Below, in pieces: positions 47,175 to 56,209 of a stretch of DNA of 64,000 nucleotides. The notes beneath the pieces were generated by a model, which saw nothing but the letters and a program-made list of their open reading frames with translations, ran no database searches and was not told the DNA's origin. The stretch is from CBDATB01 sp965199745 (lineage in GTDB: Bacteria; Bacteroidota; Bacteroidia; Cytophagales; Flammeovirgaceae): positions 1 to 64,000 of the forward strand of contig CBDATB010000012.1 of NCBI GenBank assembly GCA_965199745.1, in the 5' to 3' direction. Every line of letters begins with the position of its first letter. Within the stretch, counting starts at the first letter, position 1. Both the position numbers and the translations under genes were made by a program.

Positions 47175-48253
47175 TAATGGTTTGCCGATTTAGAATTATT
47201 GTTGACTGCTGAATTAGACCAAGCCCGATATATTTTTAAGCTATTTTTTGCGAAAGCTTCTTCACTATACTTTTCTTTAAAACACAGTTTAATTTGCTCT
47301 TGCATATTTTCATATTCTTCATGGGTAATATTCTTCAAAAAGTCAATAATTTTTTCAAAATCGTTATGTGGTATGCATATCCCAGTTTGATTCTGGACGA
47401 TATATTCTTGCAAACAACCTACTTGGTAAGCAATAACAGGAGTAGCAAACGAATAGGAATGAATAATCACACCGCTTTGAGAAGCAGAATTATAAGGTAA
47501 GATAACAAAACTTGAAGTTCTGTGTAATTTTTCCAACATACTACTGCCAATAAAGGAATTAATAATTTCAATGTTCTCGGGAAATTTTCCTTTATAAGGC
47601 GGGAGCTTTCCTTTGCCAGCAATAGTAATCTTCCACTCCATTGAACGCTCGCGAAATATCTCGGAAAGCTTATATAAATTTTCTATGCCTTTATATTTTT
47701 CTATTCTGCCAAAAAATAGCAATCTTTTATTTAAAGTTTTATCAATATAGCTTTCTTTAAAGCCAGATAATTTGATGTGGAATACATTTGATTGATTGAG
47801 TTTTCTCTTGTACACATGATTATGCACAACAATATAATCACTCAGGCATTTTATAATAATATAGTTATAACATTTAACGAAATAAAATCTTTTTCCCGGA
47901 TGAGGTATTAGATCGTGGACAGTAAAAGCCAGTTTTATGCCTAATAATTTGGCGAAAGTTGCTTGTGATATATTAGAAATATGAGCAGAGGTAAAATGGA
48001 TAAACTTTATACCTTTTATTTTTAGTCTTGTGATAATAAAAAACGACACAACAGTGTCAATAAATATAAAAATATCGAAAAACGACCGTTTGGTGTAAGA
48101 GCCTACAATTATATTTTTTGACGGCATTCTTTTTAAGGAATGCCTATTACATACATAAAAAATATTACCCTTCTTCGTGTTTTTCGCCAAAGCGGATAAG
48201 TATTGAGTTAAATCAAAATTAGGGGAGTTACAAAATACTGCAATTTTTTTCAC
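47174..48253 (-). CDS. Glycosyltransferase family 4
   Basis: A 359-residue GT-B enzyme. The N-terminal half has FHIKLSGFKESY and the preceding FTVHDLIPHPGKR, and the C-terminal half has LLFFGRIEKYKGIENLY, VILPYNSASQSGVIIHSYSF and ATPVIAYQVG, the donor-binding region with the conserved Glu replaced by Gln/Ser in this branch. It probably adds one sugar to the growing lipid-linked unit in the cytoplasm. The final bases overlap the start of the next gene by one. Confidence 0.88.
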   Translation of the reverse strand: MKKIAVFCNSPNFDLTQYLSALAKNTKKGNIFYVCNRHSLKRMPSKNIIVGSYTKRSFFDIFIFIDTVVSFFIITRLKIKGIKFIHFTSAHISNISQATFAKLLGIKLAFTVHDLIPHPGKRFYFVKCYNYIIIKCLSDYIVVHNHVYKRKLNQSNVFHIKLSGFKESYIDKTLNKRLLFFGRIEKYKGIENLYKLSEIFRERSMEWKITIAGKGKLPPYKGKFPENIEIINSFIGSSMLEKLHRTSSFVILPYNSASQSGVIIHSYSFATPVIAYQVGCLQEYIVQNQTGICIPHNDFEKIIDFLKNITHEEYENMQEQIKLCFKEKYSEEAFAKNSLKIYRAWSNSAVNNNSKSANH

Positions 48254-48282
48254 AACAGTGCAATTTAAAGATGCGATAGATA

Positions 48283-49455
48283 TCAGGATTTATGTTTTAC
48301 TAAAAGCGTGTTTTCGAGCAAAATATCTGCTACTTTCTCAAATGGCTTAGCATCTATTTGCCCAAAAAAATAAGCCAAGTGCCCTGCTTGAGGCTTATTT
48401 ATTTTTTTTTCTATCATAAATTTTTTTATGCTTTGCGGCTTATTATCCACATATTTTGCAGAACGGGCGAAGAAATCAGGAATTTTATGTCCATCGAATT
48501 CCCACAGAAATACGCTACCTGTAATATGTAAACAAAGCGATAGTAAAGTGGAATAATGACCAATATATTTATCACAATGAGGCATATTACTATCAGCAAT
48601 GAACGTATTTGGGCGACAGGTCAATTTTTGATACAATGATAAGTTAGTCCTAGGGTGTGGTTTTAAAAATACGATATCTTCCTTCCTGAGTGCATCTGCT
48701 ATTATTTTAATAAAATTCAAAAATATATTTTTATCTATCCGTCCATCTTCTACTAATGTTTGGCAAATATAGCATATACCATTTTGTTTTTTTTGATTAA
48801 TAATGCATTTATAATTTTCTAAGTCGGGACATCCCATCACGAAAAACTGTTCATTTGTAAAGCCGTAGTGATTAGAGAAATACATTTTCCAATACTCAGC
48901 ATATACAAAAGCAAAATCGGGCATAATATCAGCGGAAGAAAAAATACTATTAGCTATATTTTTTTTGCCACTCATATATATATGATATATATCACTCAAA
49001 ATTTTAAAAAAAGAAATTTCAGCTAAGCTCGATATAGTGAAAGAGCAGTGTAAGTAAGTGGCTATTTTTTTGAGTTTTTGAGCAAAAAATAGTTTCTCTC
49101 TTTTCATGAAAGGAATAAATACACCATGCTGCACCAAAAACGTACCTATACCCATCTGCTTTGCTTTTGCCGTGATATATAAATCGGGAGGTCTTAATGC
49201 AAAGGTAATGAGTAGTGATTGAGGGTATTTTTTTAAAATGGCATCAGCATTTTTTACCTGACCACTCAATTTATGTATTTCGTTGTTCTCAGGAAGCAAC
49301 TGTAAGTCAGTATTTTTTCCCGAGTAGTGTTCAAGATATATAAAGATAAATGCAGATGTACTTTGCTTTTGAGCTATTTGCTCAGATATCCACTTCGGAA
49401 AGCGCAACAGCGCATAATCCGTTAGTTCAAAAAAAATAAACACGATATTTTTCAA
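48283..49455 (-). CDS. GT-B glycosyltransferase-like protein, unassigned
   Basis: A 390-residue soluble protein. It has an early QHGVFIPFMKREKLFF segment and a later FLKPHPRTNLSLYQKL segment. The QHG and KPHPR motifs at this spacing are shared by polysialyltransferase-like, CDP-glycerol-transferase-like and related GT-B enzymes of capsule loci. I cannot name the family further. It overlaps the upstream membrane protein by four bases, so it belongs to the locus. Start at 49455, MKNIVFIFFELTDYALLRFP. Confidence 0.6.
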   Translation of the reverse strand: MKNIVFIFFELTDYALLRFPKWISEQIAQKQSTSAFIFIYLEHYSGKNTDLQLLPENNEIHKLSGQVKNADAILKKYPQSLLITFALRPPDLYITAKAKQMGIGTFLVQHGVFIPFMKREKLFFAQKLKKIATYLHCSFTISSLAEISFFKILSDIYHIYMSGKKNIANSIFSSADIMPDFAFVYAEYWKMYFSNHYGFTNEQFFVMGCPDLENYKCIINQKKQNGICYICQTLVEDGRIDKNIFLNFIKIIADALRKEDIVFLKPHPRTNLSLYQKLTCRPNTFIADSNMPHCDKYIGHYSTLLSLCLHITGSVFLWEFDGHKIPDFFARSAKYVDNKPQSIKKFMIEKKINKPQAGHLAYFFGQIDAKPFEKVADILLENTLLVKHKS

Positions 49456-50762
49456 TTTGAGTTAGCGTTAGATTCATATTTTGAGGATTTTTTTATGAGA
49501 TAAATTGAAATTGTAACCAAGAAGAAAAATACATATACAATTATTCTACGTCTCATCAATGAAGTAATATGCCCTTCACCTATGCAGTATATCAATGAAT
49601 AATAAAACAGAAAATGCACTACAGGTACTAGGTTAGCTAATTTGTGCAAATACATTTTGTTTTTGATTATATAAGATATGAGTAATATCAATACTACAGG
49701 CTCAAAAAGCAATGCTCTGAAAACCATCCCTCCGTTAGTAATTACCTGAAAACTAAGTGGTGCAAAAAAATAATAATAAAAAGTATAACATATTGTTTGT
49801 ACTATTCCCACAACACTAAAATAATCGACAGGAAAAATATTTGTTTTGCCATCCATTACTGTGTAGGACTTAAATTTGATTACAAAATAAAAAAAATCAG
49901 GATAAAGGAGTTGTATACTCGTAAGTCCAATAGTAGGAATTAATATAGCTTGAATTATAAGAGTATTAATCTTGAGTTTTCTATTTATGCGTAGGTGAAC
50001 TAGTAATTTATTAATCTTGAATTTTTTATTTACGTATACAGGAATTAGCACATCATTAACTCTAAGCTTTGCACTTATGTATGCGCTAATTAATACCAGT
50101 AAGGATATTATCTTAACCCAATAGAAAAAAATATAATAGAAAAAGATACTCTTGCGAGGCGATGAAATCATCCTGTTAAACAAGCATATAGTGAAATAAT
50201 TGACAAACATTTCTTGTTCTAGCTGTAGTCCTCTAATCACTAAGGTAGGATATATGAGCAAAATAGCATATGCAACAAAAAATTCATCACGTTTTGTGGC
50301 CAACTGGATAAAGCGATGAGCTTCAACAAGAAACAAGGCAAAGAATAAAGAGTTTACACCCCTGATCAAGATAATATCAGGACTATTGAAGGCATAAAAA
50401 ACCAGTGCGACAAGGAAGCTATAACAGTTGAATTCTATTGTATTTTTTTCGGCAAAGGCAAATGAGATAAAGCCTGCAATATCTCCGGCCGACAATGTAT
50501 CAAAGATTTTTATTGCTGTTGCGTAATAAAACGCTTCGTCACTCAAAAGACCTTTGGTAAAAATTGAGTAGCCTTCCCTACCTTGTAATATGGATACGTG
50601 GTGAACTACAAAATTAAGCAATATGAAAACTGTGAATATAAGAAGGAAAATTTTTAAGTTTAACTTCTTTTTGAAGAACAAAATTTGAAGTCTTGATTCC
50701 CTTTTTAAAAGGAATATACACGGCATGGTAATGAGCGAGTAAAACAAAAAAAGTATCATCAA
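49452..50762 (-). CDS. Polytopic membrane protein with internal 15-residue tandem repeats
   Basis: A 436-residue protein with about 10 helices. An early loop contains GLLSDEAFYYATAIKIFDTL, in which acidic residues follow the first helices, as in EpsG/GT39-like or polymerase-like proteins. No named family is recognised. At about residues 224-270 three imperfect 15-residue units stand in tandem (SAKLRVNDVLIPVYV, NKKFKINKLLVHLRI, NRKLKINTLIIQAIL), encoded by a 45-base DNA repeat. They probably lie in a basic cytoplasmic loop. A role in assembly or polymerisation of the glycan is inferred from position only. Confidence 0.65.
   Translation of the reverse strand: MMILFLFYSLITMPCIFLLKRESRLQILFFKKKLNLKIFLLIFTVFILLNFVVHHVSILQGREGYSIFTKGLLSDEAFYYATAIKIFDTLSAGDIAGFISFAFAEKNTIEFNCYSFLVALVFYAFNSPDIILIRGVNSLFFALFLVEAHRFIQLATKRDEFFVAYAILLIYPTLVIRGLQLEQEMFVNYFTICLFNRMISSPRKSIFFYYIFFYWVKIISLLVLISAYISAKLRVNDVLIPVYVNKKFKINKLLVHLRINRKLKINTLIIQAILIPTIGLTSIQLLYPDFFYFVIKFKSYTVMDGKTNIFPVDYFSVVGIVQTICYTFYYYFFAPLSFQVITNGGMVFRALLFEPVVLILLISYIIKNKMYLHKLANLVPVVHFLFYYSLIYCIGEGHITSLMRRRIIVYVFFFLVTISIYLIKKSSKYESNANSN
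49950..50085 (-). repeat. Three imperfect 45-base tandem repeats in a coding region
   Basis: On the plus strand, units share ATTAATCTTGA / TTTTATTTA-GTATAC-type blocks at a 45-base spacing. They encode the three 15-residue units described for the membrane protein at 49452-50762. Coordinates are approximate. The repeat keeps the frame. Confidence 0.6.
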
Positions 50763-50831
50763 AACTAAGACTTACTCAGGGAGGTAAAGAACAAAAAAAT
50801 GGTAATCAATAAAAATGATCTTTGTTTTTGC

Positions 50832-51536
50832 TTATTTTTGCAAAACTATTGAGTGGCTTTTTCTTTTTCTTTCTTTTGAATTAATCAATTTGAAACCTTG
50901 ATCTATAAGATAAGGAATGGCTGTTTTGCCTTTTCCCTGCCAGCCCTCGTTTGCATGCCATGAATCATCAAAAGCAATCATTCCCCCATGAACGAGGTTT
51001 TTTTCAACACATAATGTCGCTTGCAGATGTACTTTGGCAGATATTTTATTGCCATCTTTTAGCAAGTCTATGCCTTGCCTTTGATAAGCAGCGATTGTGG
51101 AGGGTTTATGGGTATGTTCTCGAATCACCACATCAAAACCATCTAAGTAAGCCAGAAGAATATCTCCTTTGTTATAAGAACAGAGATATTCTTCACCTTT
51201 TGCATTGATAGCTTGAAATCCTTTATTATTAAACTTTGATAACAGCCTTTTCGCGCTGCGGTGTGTATCCTTATTTGGATCAATAGTGATGAGGTTCAGT
51301 TTATGTTTTTGGCAAAATTTAGCTAGAGTGTGAGTTGAGCCACCACCCCGTTCACTTCCCACTTCTACCACCGTTAGCCCTTTTTTAATAAAAGGGTTTA
51401 AGTAGGCCACATGATCAAACACAGGTTTTAATCCTCCAGTGATTGTTCCATAAATAATTCGCTTAACTATTTTTTTAGCTATACCTACAAGCATAATAAT
51501 GTTAGCTATTTGATGATGAAAATTGGGTAAATTCAA
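50832..51536 (-). CDS. Class I SAM-dependent methyltransferase
   Basis: A 234-residue Rossmann methyltransferase. Motif I is VVEVGSERGGGSTHT, followed by LNLITIDPNKDTHR (motif II Asp). Later AYLDGFDVVIREHTHKPST and MIAFDDSWHANEGWQGKGKT give the catalytic-region aspartates typical of the class_24/TylF-like O-methyltransferases. The likely target is a hydroxyl on a sugar or side chain of the glycan. Start at 51536; an internal ATG 15 codons in could also serve. Confidence 0.78.
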   Translation of the reverse strand: MNLPNFHHQIANIIMLVGIAKKIVKRIIYGTITGGLKPVFDHVAYLNPFIKKGLTVVEVGSERGGGSTHTLAKFCQKHKLNLITIDPNKDTHRSAKRLLSKFNNKGFQAINAKGEEYLCSYNKGDILLAYLDGFDVVIREHTHKPSTIAAYQRQGIDLLKDGNKISAKVHLQATLCVEKNLVHGGMIAFDDSWHANEGWQGKGKTAIPYLIDQGFKLINSKERKRKSHSIVLQK

Positions 51537-51602
51537 GAGAAACGTGGTTTTTGCAAAACTGTTAAAATTTCTTTGCTTTGTAGCTGAAAGAGGGTGTCTT
51601 GT

Positions 51603-52466
51603 TCAGTGTATTTTACTCTTTGTGCTACAGCTTTTTTGTGCCACAATAACTTGGTAGTTTTTGTTTTTTATGCTACTGATTTTGACTTTTTTTAAAAAAT
51701 CTGGTGTCAAAATAAATGTTAAAAGATTCAAGTATTTATTTTCCCATATTCTTCTCGACTGTATTAATTCAACGTAGTAGTTATACCCAAAGCTATCTAA
51801 TAACTTTTTGGTTGCCACTAATTTATCGGAGGTAAATGCTTCAAATAAAATTACGGGCGTATGCTGTTTAATTAAATGCTCTGACGATTTAAGTATTGAT
51901 TCTTCCATACCCTCAGCATCTATTTTAATGAGTTCTACTCTAAAAGAATCGTATTGCTTCAAATTTGACATATAGCTATCGAGTTGCTTTACGCCAACCG
52001 AATAAGTCTTCGCTTTTGAGTATTTTTTCTCACTCCCATGTGGAATGACAAAAGCCGAGCCATTGTCGTTATCAGGCACAATAAACTTCGCTTTTCCTTC
52101 AAAATTTGCTAATCCGCAGTTTTGAGTTAAAATATTATTAATATTGTTTATTTTGATATTTGCCATTAAAATATTGAAAGAATTTTCACCTGGCTCGAAA
52201 GCGATAATTTGTTTGAAATATTTAGCAAAGAAAAGGGAATAGGTACCGTAACTTGCTCCAATATCTATCATTATTCCATTTTTTGCATCAGGGCATAATT
52301 TATGTATATTTTTTGCTATAAAATCTACGAATGGTTTTTCGTAATAACCTTGTGAGAGAATTTCTCCACTCTGGTAATCGCCCTTCAAAACTAACATTTT
52401 AGGATAATTAACATTTGCAGTGTTGATATATTTTCGTACTATAAAGGTTTTGATTGCTCTTAACAT
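51603..52466 (-). CDS. FkbM family methyltransferase
   Basis: A 287-residue methyltransferase with the FkbM features GIMIDIGASYGTYSLFFAKY (motif I), IIAFEPGENSFNILMANIKI (motif II with E-P), and VELIKIDAEGMEESIL, the last being diagnostic of the FkbM group. FkbM enzymes usually O-methylate sugars or small natural products. It lies between the other methyltransferase and the second flippase, so glycan O-methylation is likely. Start at 52466. Confidence 0.9.
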   Translation of the reverse strand: MLRAIKTFIVRKYINTANVNYPKMLVLKGDYQSGEILSQGYYEKPFVDFIAKNIHKLCPDAKNGIMIDIGASYGTYSLFFAKYFKQIIAFEPGENSFNILMANIKINNINNILTQNCGLANFEGKAKFIVPDNDNGSAFVIPHGSEKKYSKAKTYSVGVKQLDSYMSNLKQYDSFRVELIKIDAEGMEESILKSSEHLIKQHTPVILFEAFTSDKLVATKKLLDSFGYNYYVELIQSRRIWENKYLNLLTFILTPDFLKKVKISSIKNKNYQVIVAQKSCSTKSKIH

Positions 52467-52488
52467 AGCTTTGGTATATCGTATTTAG

Positions 52489-53850
52489 TTATTGAAGAAG
52501 GTATGATGTAATTGAAAAAAGTGTTATGAGTACAATAATGTACATAATTTTATTTTTTCTGCTGAAAACATATTGAAATTTATTATGTATGAGTAACAGC
52601 ATAAAAAAAACATCTGCCACGCTTTTTATGAGTAATGAACAAGCTGCCCCCTCTAATCCGTATGATTTGGTGAGCAGCACTAATAAAAGGACATAAGGCG
52701 GTAGCTGAAAAACAGATAATAGGAAGGGAAATTTTGGCAAGCCTAGCCCATAAGCAAACCGCAATAGTACCATATAAAGACTCAGAAAGAAGTAACTTAA
52801 TACCAATATACGAAACACAGATGTGCTTGCCAACATATATTCTTCATTAATCCAAAATCTTAAAAAGTCGGGAGCGATTAAAGCTAATAGCAGTGCAACA
52901 ACTGATAAAGAATAAAATACAAAGCTAAAGGTTTTTCTAAAACTTTCCTGTAAACTTTTTATATCTTTTTTAGCGTGCCAATAAGAAACACCAGAAAAAA
53001 ATGCGGTGGTTAAACTGCCTGAAACAAGTGTCATTTTAGATACTAAATCGTAGGGTGTGGTGTAAAAAGATACTAATTCCAGACCGATTGAATAGGAGAT
53101 AAAAAACCTATCGAGATACAAAAATATCGGATGTATTAAAGACAAACCGGTAACCCAGATACCAAATAAAATCAACTCTTTAAATATGCTTCGCTTGAGT
53201 AGTTTAAATTCAGGAAACGGATATTCTTTCAGATATATTATAAAATAAATACAAAAGACCACAACATACATAAACAAAACAATGTGGAAAGACGCTATAA
53301 TATCTAGACCTAGCCAAAAACCAAGTGTAGGTGCAACAATCATAACAGAGCTAATAATACTTCTTAAAGAGGAAACCAGAAAAAACTTTTGTTTGGCTTC
53401 ATAGACATTTCTGAAAAATGAAATAAGTAAAGATAAGCCCCCGGCAATGATAGCCGACTGAAAAAGTTGTATAGTTTCATAAGTTAGGGAAGAGTTTTTA
53501 GTAGTAATTGTGGCAAAAACAGGAGCTATAAGAAACATCAAAATACTGAGAATAAAAGTAGAAAACAAATTAAAATAAAAGCCATTTGACAGCAATTCAT
53601 GTTCTAAATATTTGTTATTTCTGCTAATAATAGAAGATAACTTTTTATTAATAGAAGGGTTTATGCCAATATTAAAATATAAAAACAAGAATAATACGGC
53701 TACTGATAAGCTATAAAGTCCCCACAACCTATCTCCTATTAATTTTATATTTAAGGGTATAAAAACCAGTCCTAGCAGCACAGGAAAAGCTTGTAAAACA
53801 ACGCTCAGTAAACCATTTTTAAATACTTTTTGAACAGATAGCTGCTGCAT
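52489..53850 (-). CDS. Lipid-linked oligosaccharide flippase, Wzx type (second)
   Basis: A 453-residue protein with 12 or more helices of the PST/MVF superfamily. It opens with KVFKNGLLSVVLQAFPVLLG and IGDRLWGLYSLSVAV, a typical flippase first hairpin. It is distinct from the flippase at 38464-39765. With two ligase-type genes also present, the locus has duplicated export functions. It lies 29 bases behind the 2-hydroxyacid dehydrogenase gene on the same strand. Confidence 0.88.
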   Translation of the reverse strand: MQQLSVQKVFKNGLLSVVLQAFPVLLGLVFIPLNIKLIGDRLWGLYSLSVAVLFLFLYFNIGINPSINKKLSSIISRNNKYLEHELLSNGFYFNLFSTFILSILMFLIAPVFATITTKNSSLTYETIQLFQSAIIAGGLSLLISFFRNVYEAKQKFFLVSSLRSIISSVMIVAPTLGFWLGLDIIASFHIVLFMYVVVFCIYFIIYLKEYPFPEFKLLKRSIFKELILFGIWVTGLSLIHPIFLYLDRFFISYSIGLELVSFYTTPYDLVSKMTLVSGSLTTAFFSGVSYWHAKKDIKSLQESFRKTFSFVFYSLSVVALLLALIAPDFLRFWINEEYMLASTSVFRILVLSYFFLSLYMVLLRFAYGLGLPKFPFLLSVFQLPPYVLLLVLLTKSYGLEGAACSLLIKSVADVFFMLLLIHNKFQYVFSRKNKIMYIIVLITLFSITSYLLQ

Positions 53851-53879
53851 GAATAAATGTAGTTTAGTACGTGTTTTTC

Positions 53880-54812
53880 TTATGATTTCTTCATCAAATG
53901 GAGCAGGTTTTGTACAGCCATCGTTCCTTGTTTTTCAACACTTTCAAAAGTTCTGGATCCTATGTGGGGTGTGATGAGTACACGATGGGTATTTTTTAGC
54001 GGGTGATTTTCAGGCATAGGTTCGATATCGAGTACATCTGTCAGATAGCCTCCTATAATAGCTTCCTTAATGCCAGATACAATAGCCTGATTTTCTACGA
54101 GCTTCCCCCTCGCTGTGTTAATGATAATAACCTCTTTTTTTAGTTGTGAAAGTATATTTTTATTAATTAGATACTCGGTTTCGGAATTCAGGGGAGTATG
54201 CAAAGAAATGATATTACATCTATTAAATAATTCTTTTAATACACTAGCGACGGCAATATTTTGATTTTTTACAAACGCCTCATCTAAAAATTTATCATAA
54301 ACAAGCACTTTTAAGCCTAGTGCTTTTGCTCTGATAGCTACTTCTTTTCCTATTGCACCCAAACCGATAATGCCAATGGTTTTTCCGAAAATCTCTCTTC
54401 CCGTTGTACGTTTCCATTTGCCAGCACGAGTATTTTGATAAGCTGTACAAATATTTTTTGTAAAACACAAGAGTAAGGCAAAAACATGTTCGGCTACGGA
54501 TATTTGATTCACTCCAGCGCAATTAGCTATGGGTATGCCGAGTTTCTTAGCGGTTTTTAGGTCTATCTTATCCAAGCCCACACCATATTTTGAAATATAT
54601 TTGAGCCTGCCATTTTTGCCCTTAATAAGCACGGCTTTTGTATATTCATCATCTCCACAAATAAGGGCATCGTAATTTTGTATAATGGGTAGTAAATCAT
54701 TTTCGGCGAGCGGTCCTCTTAACACATCAACATCGAAATCTTGTACGCTGAGTAATTCTTGATGTTTGCCCGGTGTGTCGTGAAATGACGTAGAAGTGAG
54801 TAGTATTTTCAT
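53880..54812 (-). CDS. D-isomer specific 2-hydroxyacid dehydrogenase (SerA-like)
   Basis: A 310-residue NAD-dependent dehydrogenase. The nucleotide motif is IGIIGLGAIGKEVAIRAKAL, and catalytic residues are visible in NTARGKLV (Arg), LDIEPMPENHPL (Glu/Asp) and TPHIGSRTFES (His). It lacks the C-terminal ACT domain of most 3-phosphoglycerate dehydrogenases. Its presence in a glycan locus suggests it oxidises or reduces a phosphoglycerate-like or sugar-acid intermediate rather than serving serine synthesis. It overlaps the HAD gene by four bases. Confidence 0.9.
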   Translation of the reverse strand: MKILLTSTSFHDTPGKHQELLSVQDFDVDVLRGPLAENDLLPIIQNYDALICGDDEYTKAVLIKGKNGRLKYISKYGVGLDKIDLKTAKKLGIPIANCAGVNQISVAEHVFALLLCFTKNICTAYQNTRAGKWKRTTGREIFGKTIGIIGLGAIGKEVAIRAKALGLKVLVYDKFLDEAFVKNQNIAVASVLKELFNRCNIISLHTPLNSETEYLINKNILSQLKKEVIIINTARGKLVENQAIVSGIKEAIIGGYLTDVLDIEPMPENHPLKNTHRVLITPHIGSRTFESVEKQGTMAVQNLLHLMKKS

Positions 54813-55456
54813 AGCAACAGTATTTTTTCAAATTCTTGGAAGTTAGTAAAGTTGTGTCCTTTGTAATTCTCGAAGAGCTTTTGGTTGTATGGTGCTTTTC
54901 TTAAAAAGAATGTCAACCCAGAATATATGCTGGCTTCATAGTCGGCGGTAGCATCGCCTACAAAAATAGTTTCTTCTCTTGTGAGTTGGTATTTGTTAAT
55001 TAAAAACTCTGTCCAGTATTTTTTCTTTTGTGGTGAGCCACATATTTTGACAAAGTAACTGAGCATATTGCGGTGTGCTATAATTTCCTTTATCTCGTCT
55101 GTAGGTGTACCTGTAATCAGCCAATAGTGAAAACGGTTTTTATATTTTTCGAGGAAAGTATTTGCACCGTCAACTTCTTTAGCATGAATAACAGATTTCT
55201 TAACAAGTGCTGAATATTGTTGAACTAGTCTGCTCATTGATTCATCTGTCAAGTCGGCGTTAAAAAACTCGCGGTGATAGTATCTAAATTTTTCAAATCT
55301 AGAGACACCGCCGTGTGCTAAATGGTATTGCTTGGCTTTCTCAGCAATTTTTTCGCCAAAAGGCAAATACACATCGTAGAAGGCCTGTGTCTTTACGCCA
55401 ACAGATTCGGCTAAAACGCCGTCAAAGTCAAAAAATATATTTTTGATCATATCCAT
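54809..55456 (-). CDS. HAD family phosphatase
   Basis: A 215-residue HAD-superfamily hydrolase. The nucleophile motif is FFDFDGVLAES (DxDG), motif II is WLITGTPTDE (Thr), and motif IV is FVGDATADYEAS (DD-type). The long cap between motifs I and II is the C1 type, as in phosphoglycolate/beta-phosphoglucomutase-like enzymes. It is translationally coupled to the 2-hydroxyacid dehydrogenase. Together they could remove phosphate from a sugar-acid intermediate. Start at 55456; MIKNIFFDF at 55450 is an alternative. Confidence 0.88.
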   Translation of the reverse strand: MDMIKNIFFDFDGVLAESVGVKTQAFYDVYLPFGEKIAEKAKQYHLAHGGVSRFEKFRYYHREFFNADLTDESMSRLVQQYSALVKKSVIHAKEVDGANTFLEKYKNRFHYWLITGTPTDEIKEIIAHRNMLSYFVKICGSPQKKKYWTEFLINKYQLTREETIFVGDATADYEASIYSGLTFFLRKAPYNQKLFENYKGHNFTNFQEFEKILLL

Positions 55457-55508
55457 GAAGTAAATGAGTACAAGAAGAGTGGAAGATATTTTTGTAATTG
55501 TACGCTTA

Positions 55509-56183
55509 TTATCCTATGAAAAAAGTTGTATTTTCTTTTGTTATTTTTTCTATCGGGTATGTTTGGGGGCTATTTGCTATAATTTCTTTCCATAGTTTGC
55601 GTTTTTGCTCTCCTCTAAAAGCCACCACTCGCCGCCGGGCACGGTTAATCACAGGCAAAGTTAGTGTAATTCTGTCGGCTTTAAGTTTTTCCACATAGTT
55701 ATTAATTACCCACTGCTGTTTTTCTTGTAAGCCTTTTGAGTCAGAGAAAAGCGAGGCTGTATGACCGTCGTCTCCCATACCTAAGAGCATCAAATCAAAA
55801 ATAGGAAGATTATTAACAGTGTCTAAGGGCAAATGCTTTTTGAGCAATTGGGCATAGGTGAGGGCGGCAGTTTTTGGATCACCAGAATAATATATTGCAA
55901 AATGTTTCGCTCTATCTATATATTTGAACAAAAAGCGATAAGCGTTGCCATAATTACTTTCCTTACTCTGCTGATTCACACACCTTTCGTCTACCCAAAA
56001 AAAATATATATCAGGCCGATCGAAATACTGTATAGCATCATTGACAAGAATACTTTCAAATAGACCAATAACAGTGCTTCCTCCCGAAATAGCAATGTGT
56101 TTTTCTTTGTCAGTATTATCCGATAGGTACTGAATAAAATATGTAGTAAGTCTTTGATAAAATGTTTTTTTATCTAAAAACAT
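55509..56183 (-). CDS. 6-phosphogluconolactonase / glucosamine-6-phosphate isomerase family
   Basis: A 224-residue protein of the NagB/Pgl fold. AISGGSTVIGLFESI, FFWVDERCVNQQSKESNYGN and LGMGDDGHTASLF are the three family hallmarks, and the last (LGMGxDGHTASLFP-type) points to lactonase rather than isomerase. No zwf or gnd lies nearby, so this is not the usual pentose-phosphate context. In this locus it may hydrolyse a sugar-phosphate lactone made by a neighbouring dehydrogenase. Start at 56183. Confidence 0.88.
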   Translation of the reverse strand: MFLDKKTFYQRLTTYFIQYLSDNTDKEKHIAISGGSTVIGLFESILVNDAIQYFDRPDIYFFWVDERCVNQQSKESNYGNAYRFLFKYIDRAKHFAIYYSGDPKTAALTYAQLLKKHLPLDTVNNLPIFDLMLLGMGDDGHTASLFSDSKGLQEKQQWVINNYVEKLKADRITLTLPVINRARRRVVAFRGEQKRKLWKEIIANSPQTYPIEKITKENTTFFIG

Positions 56184-56209
56184 AATGAAAAAAGTATTAG
56201 CTGTGATTA

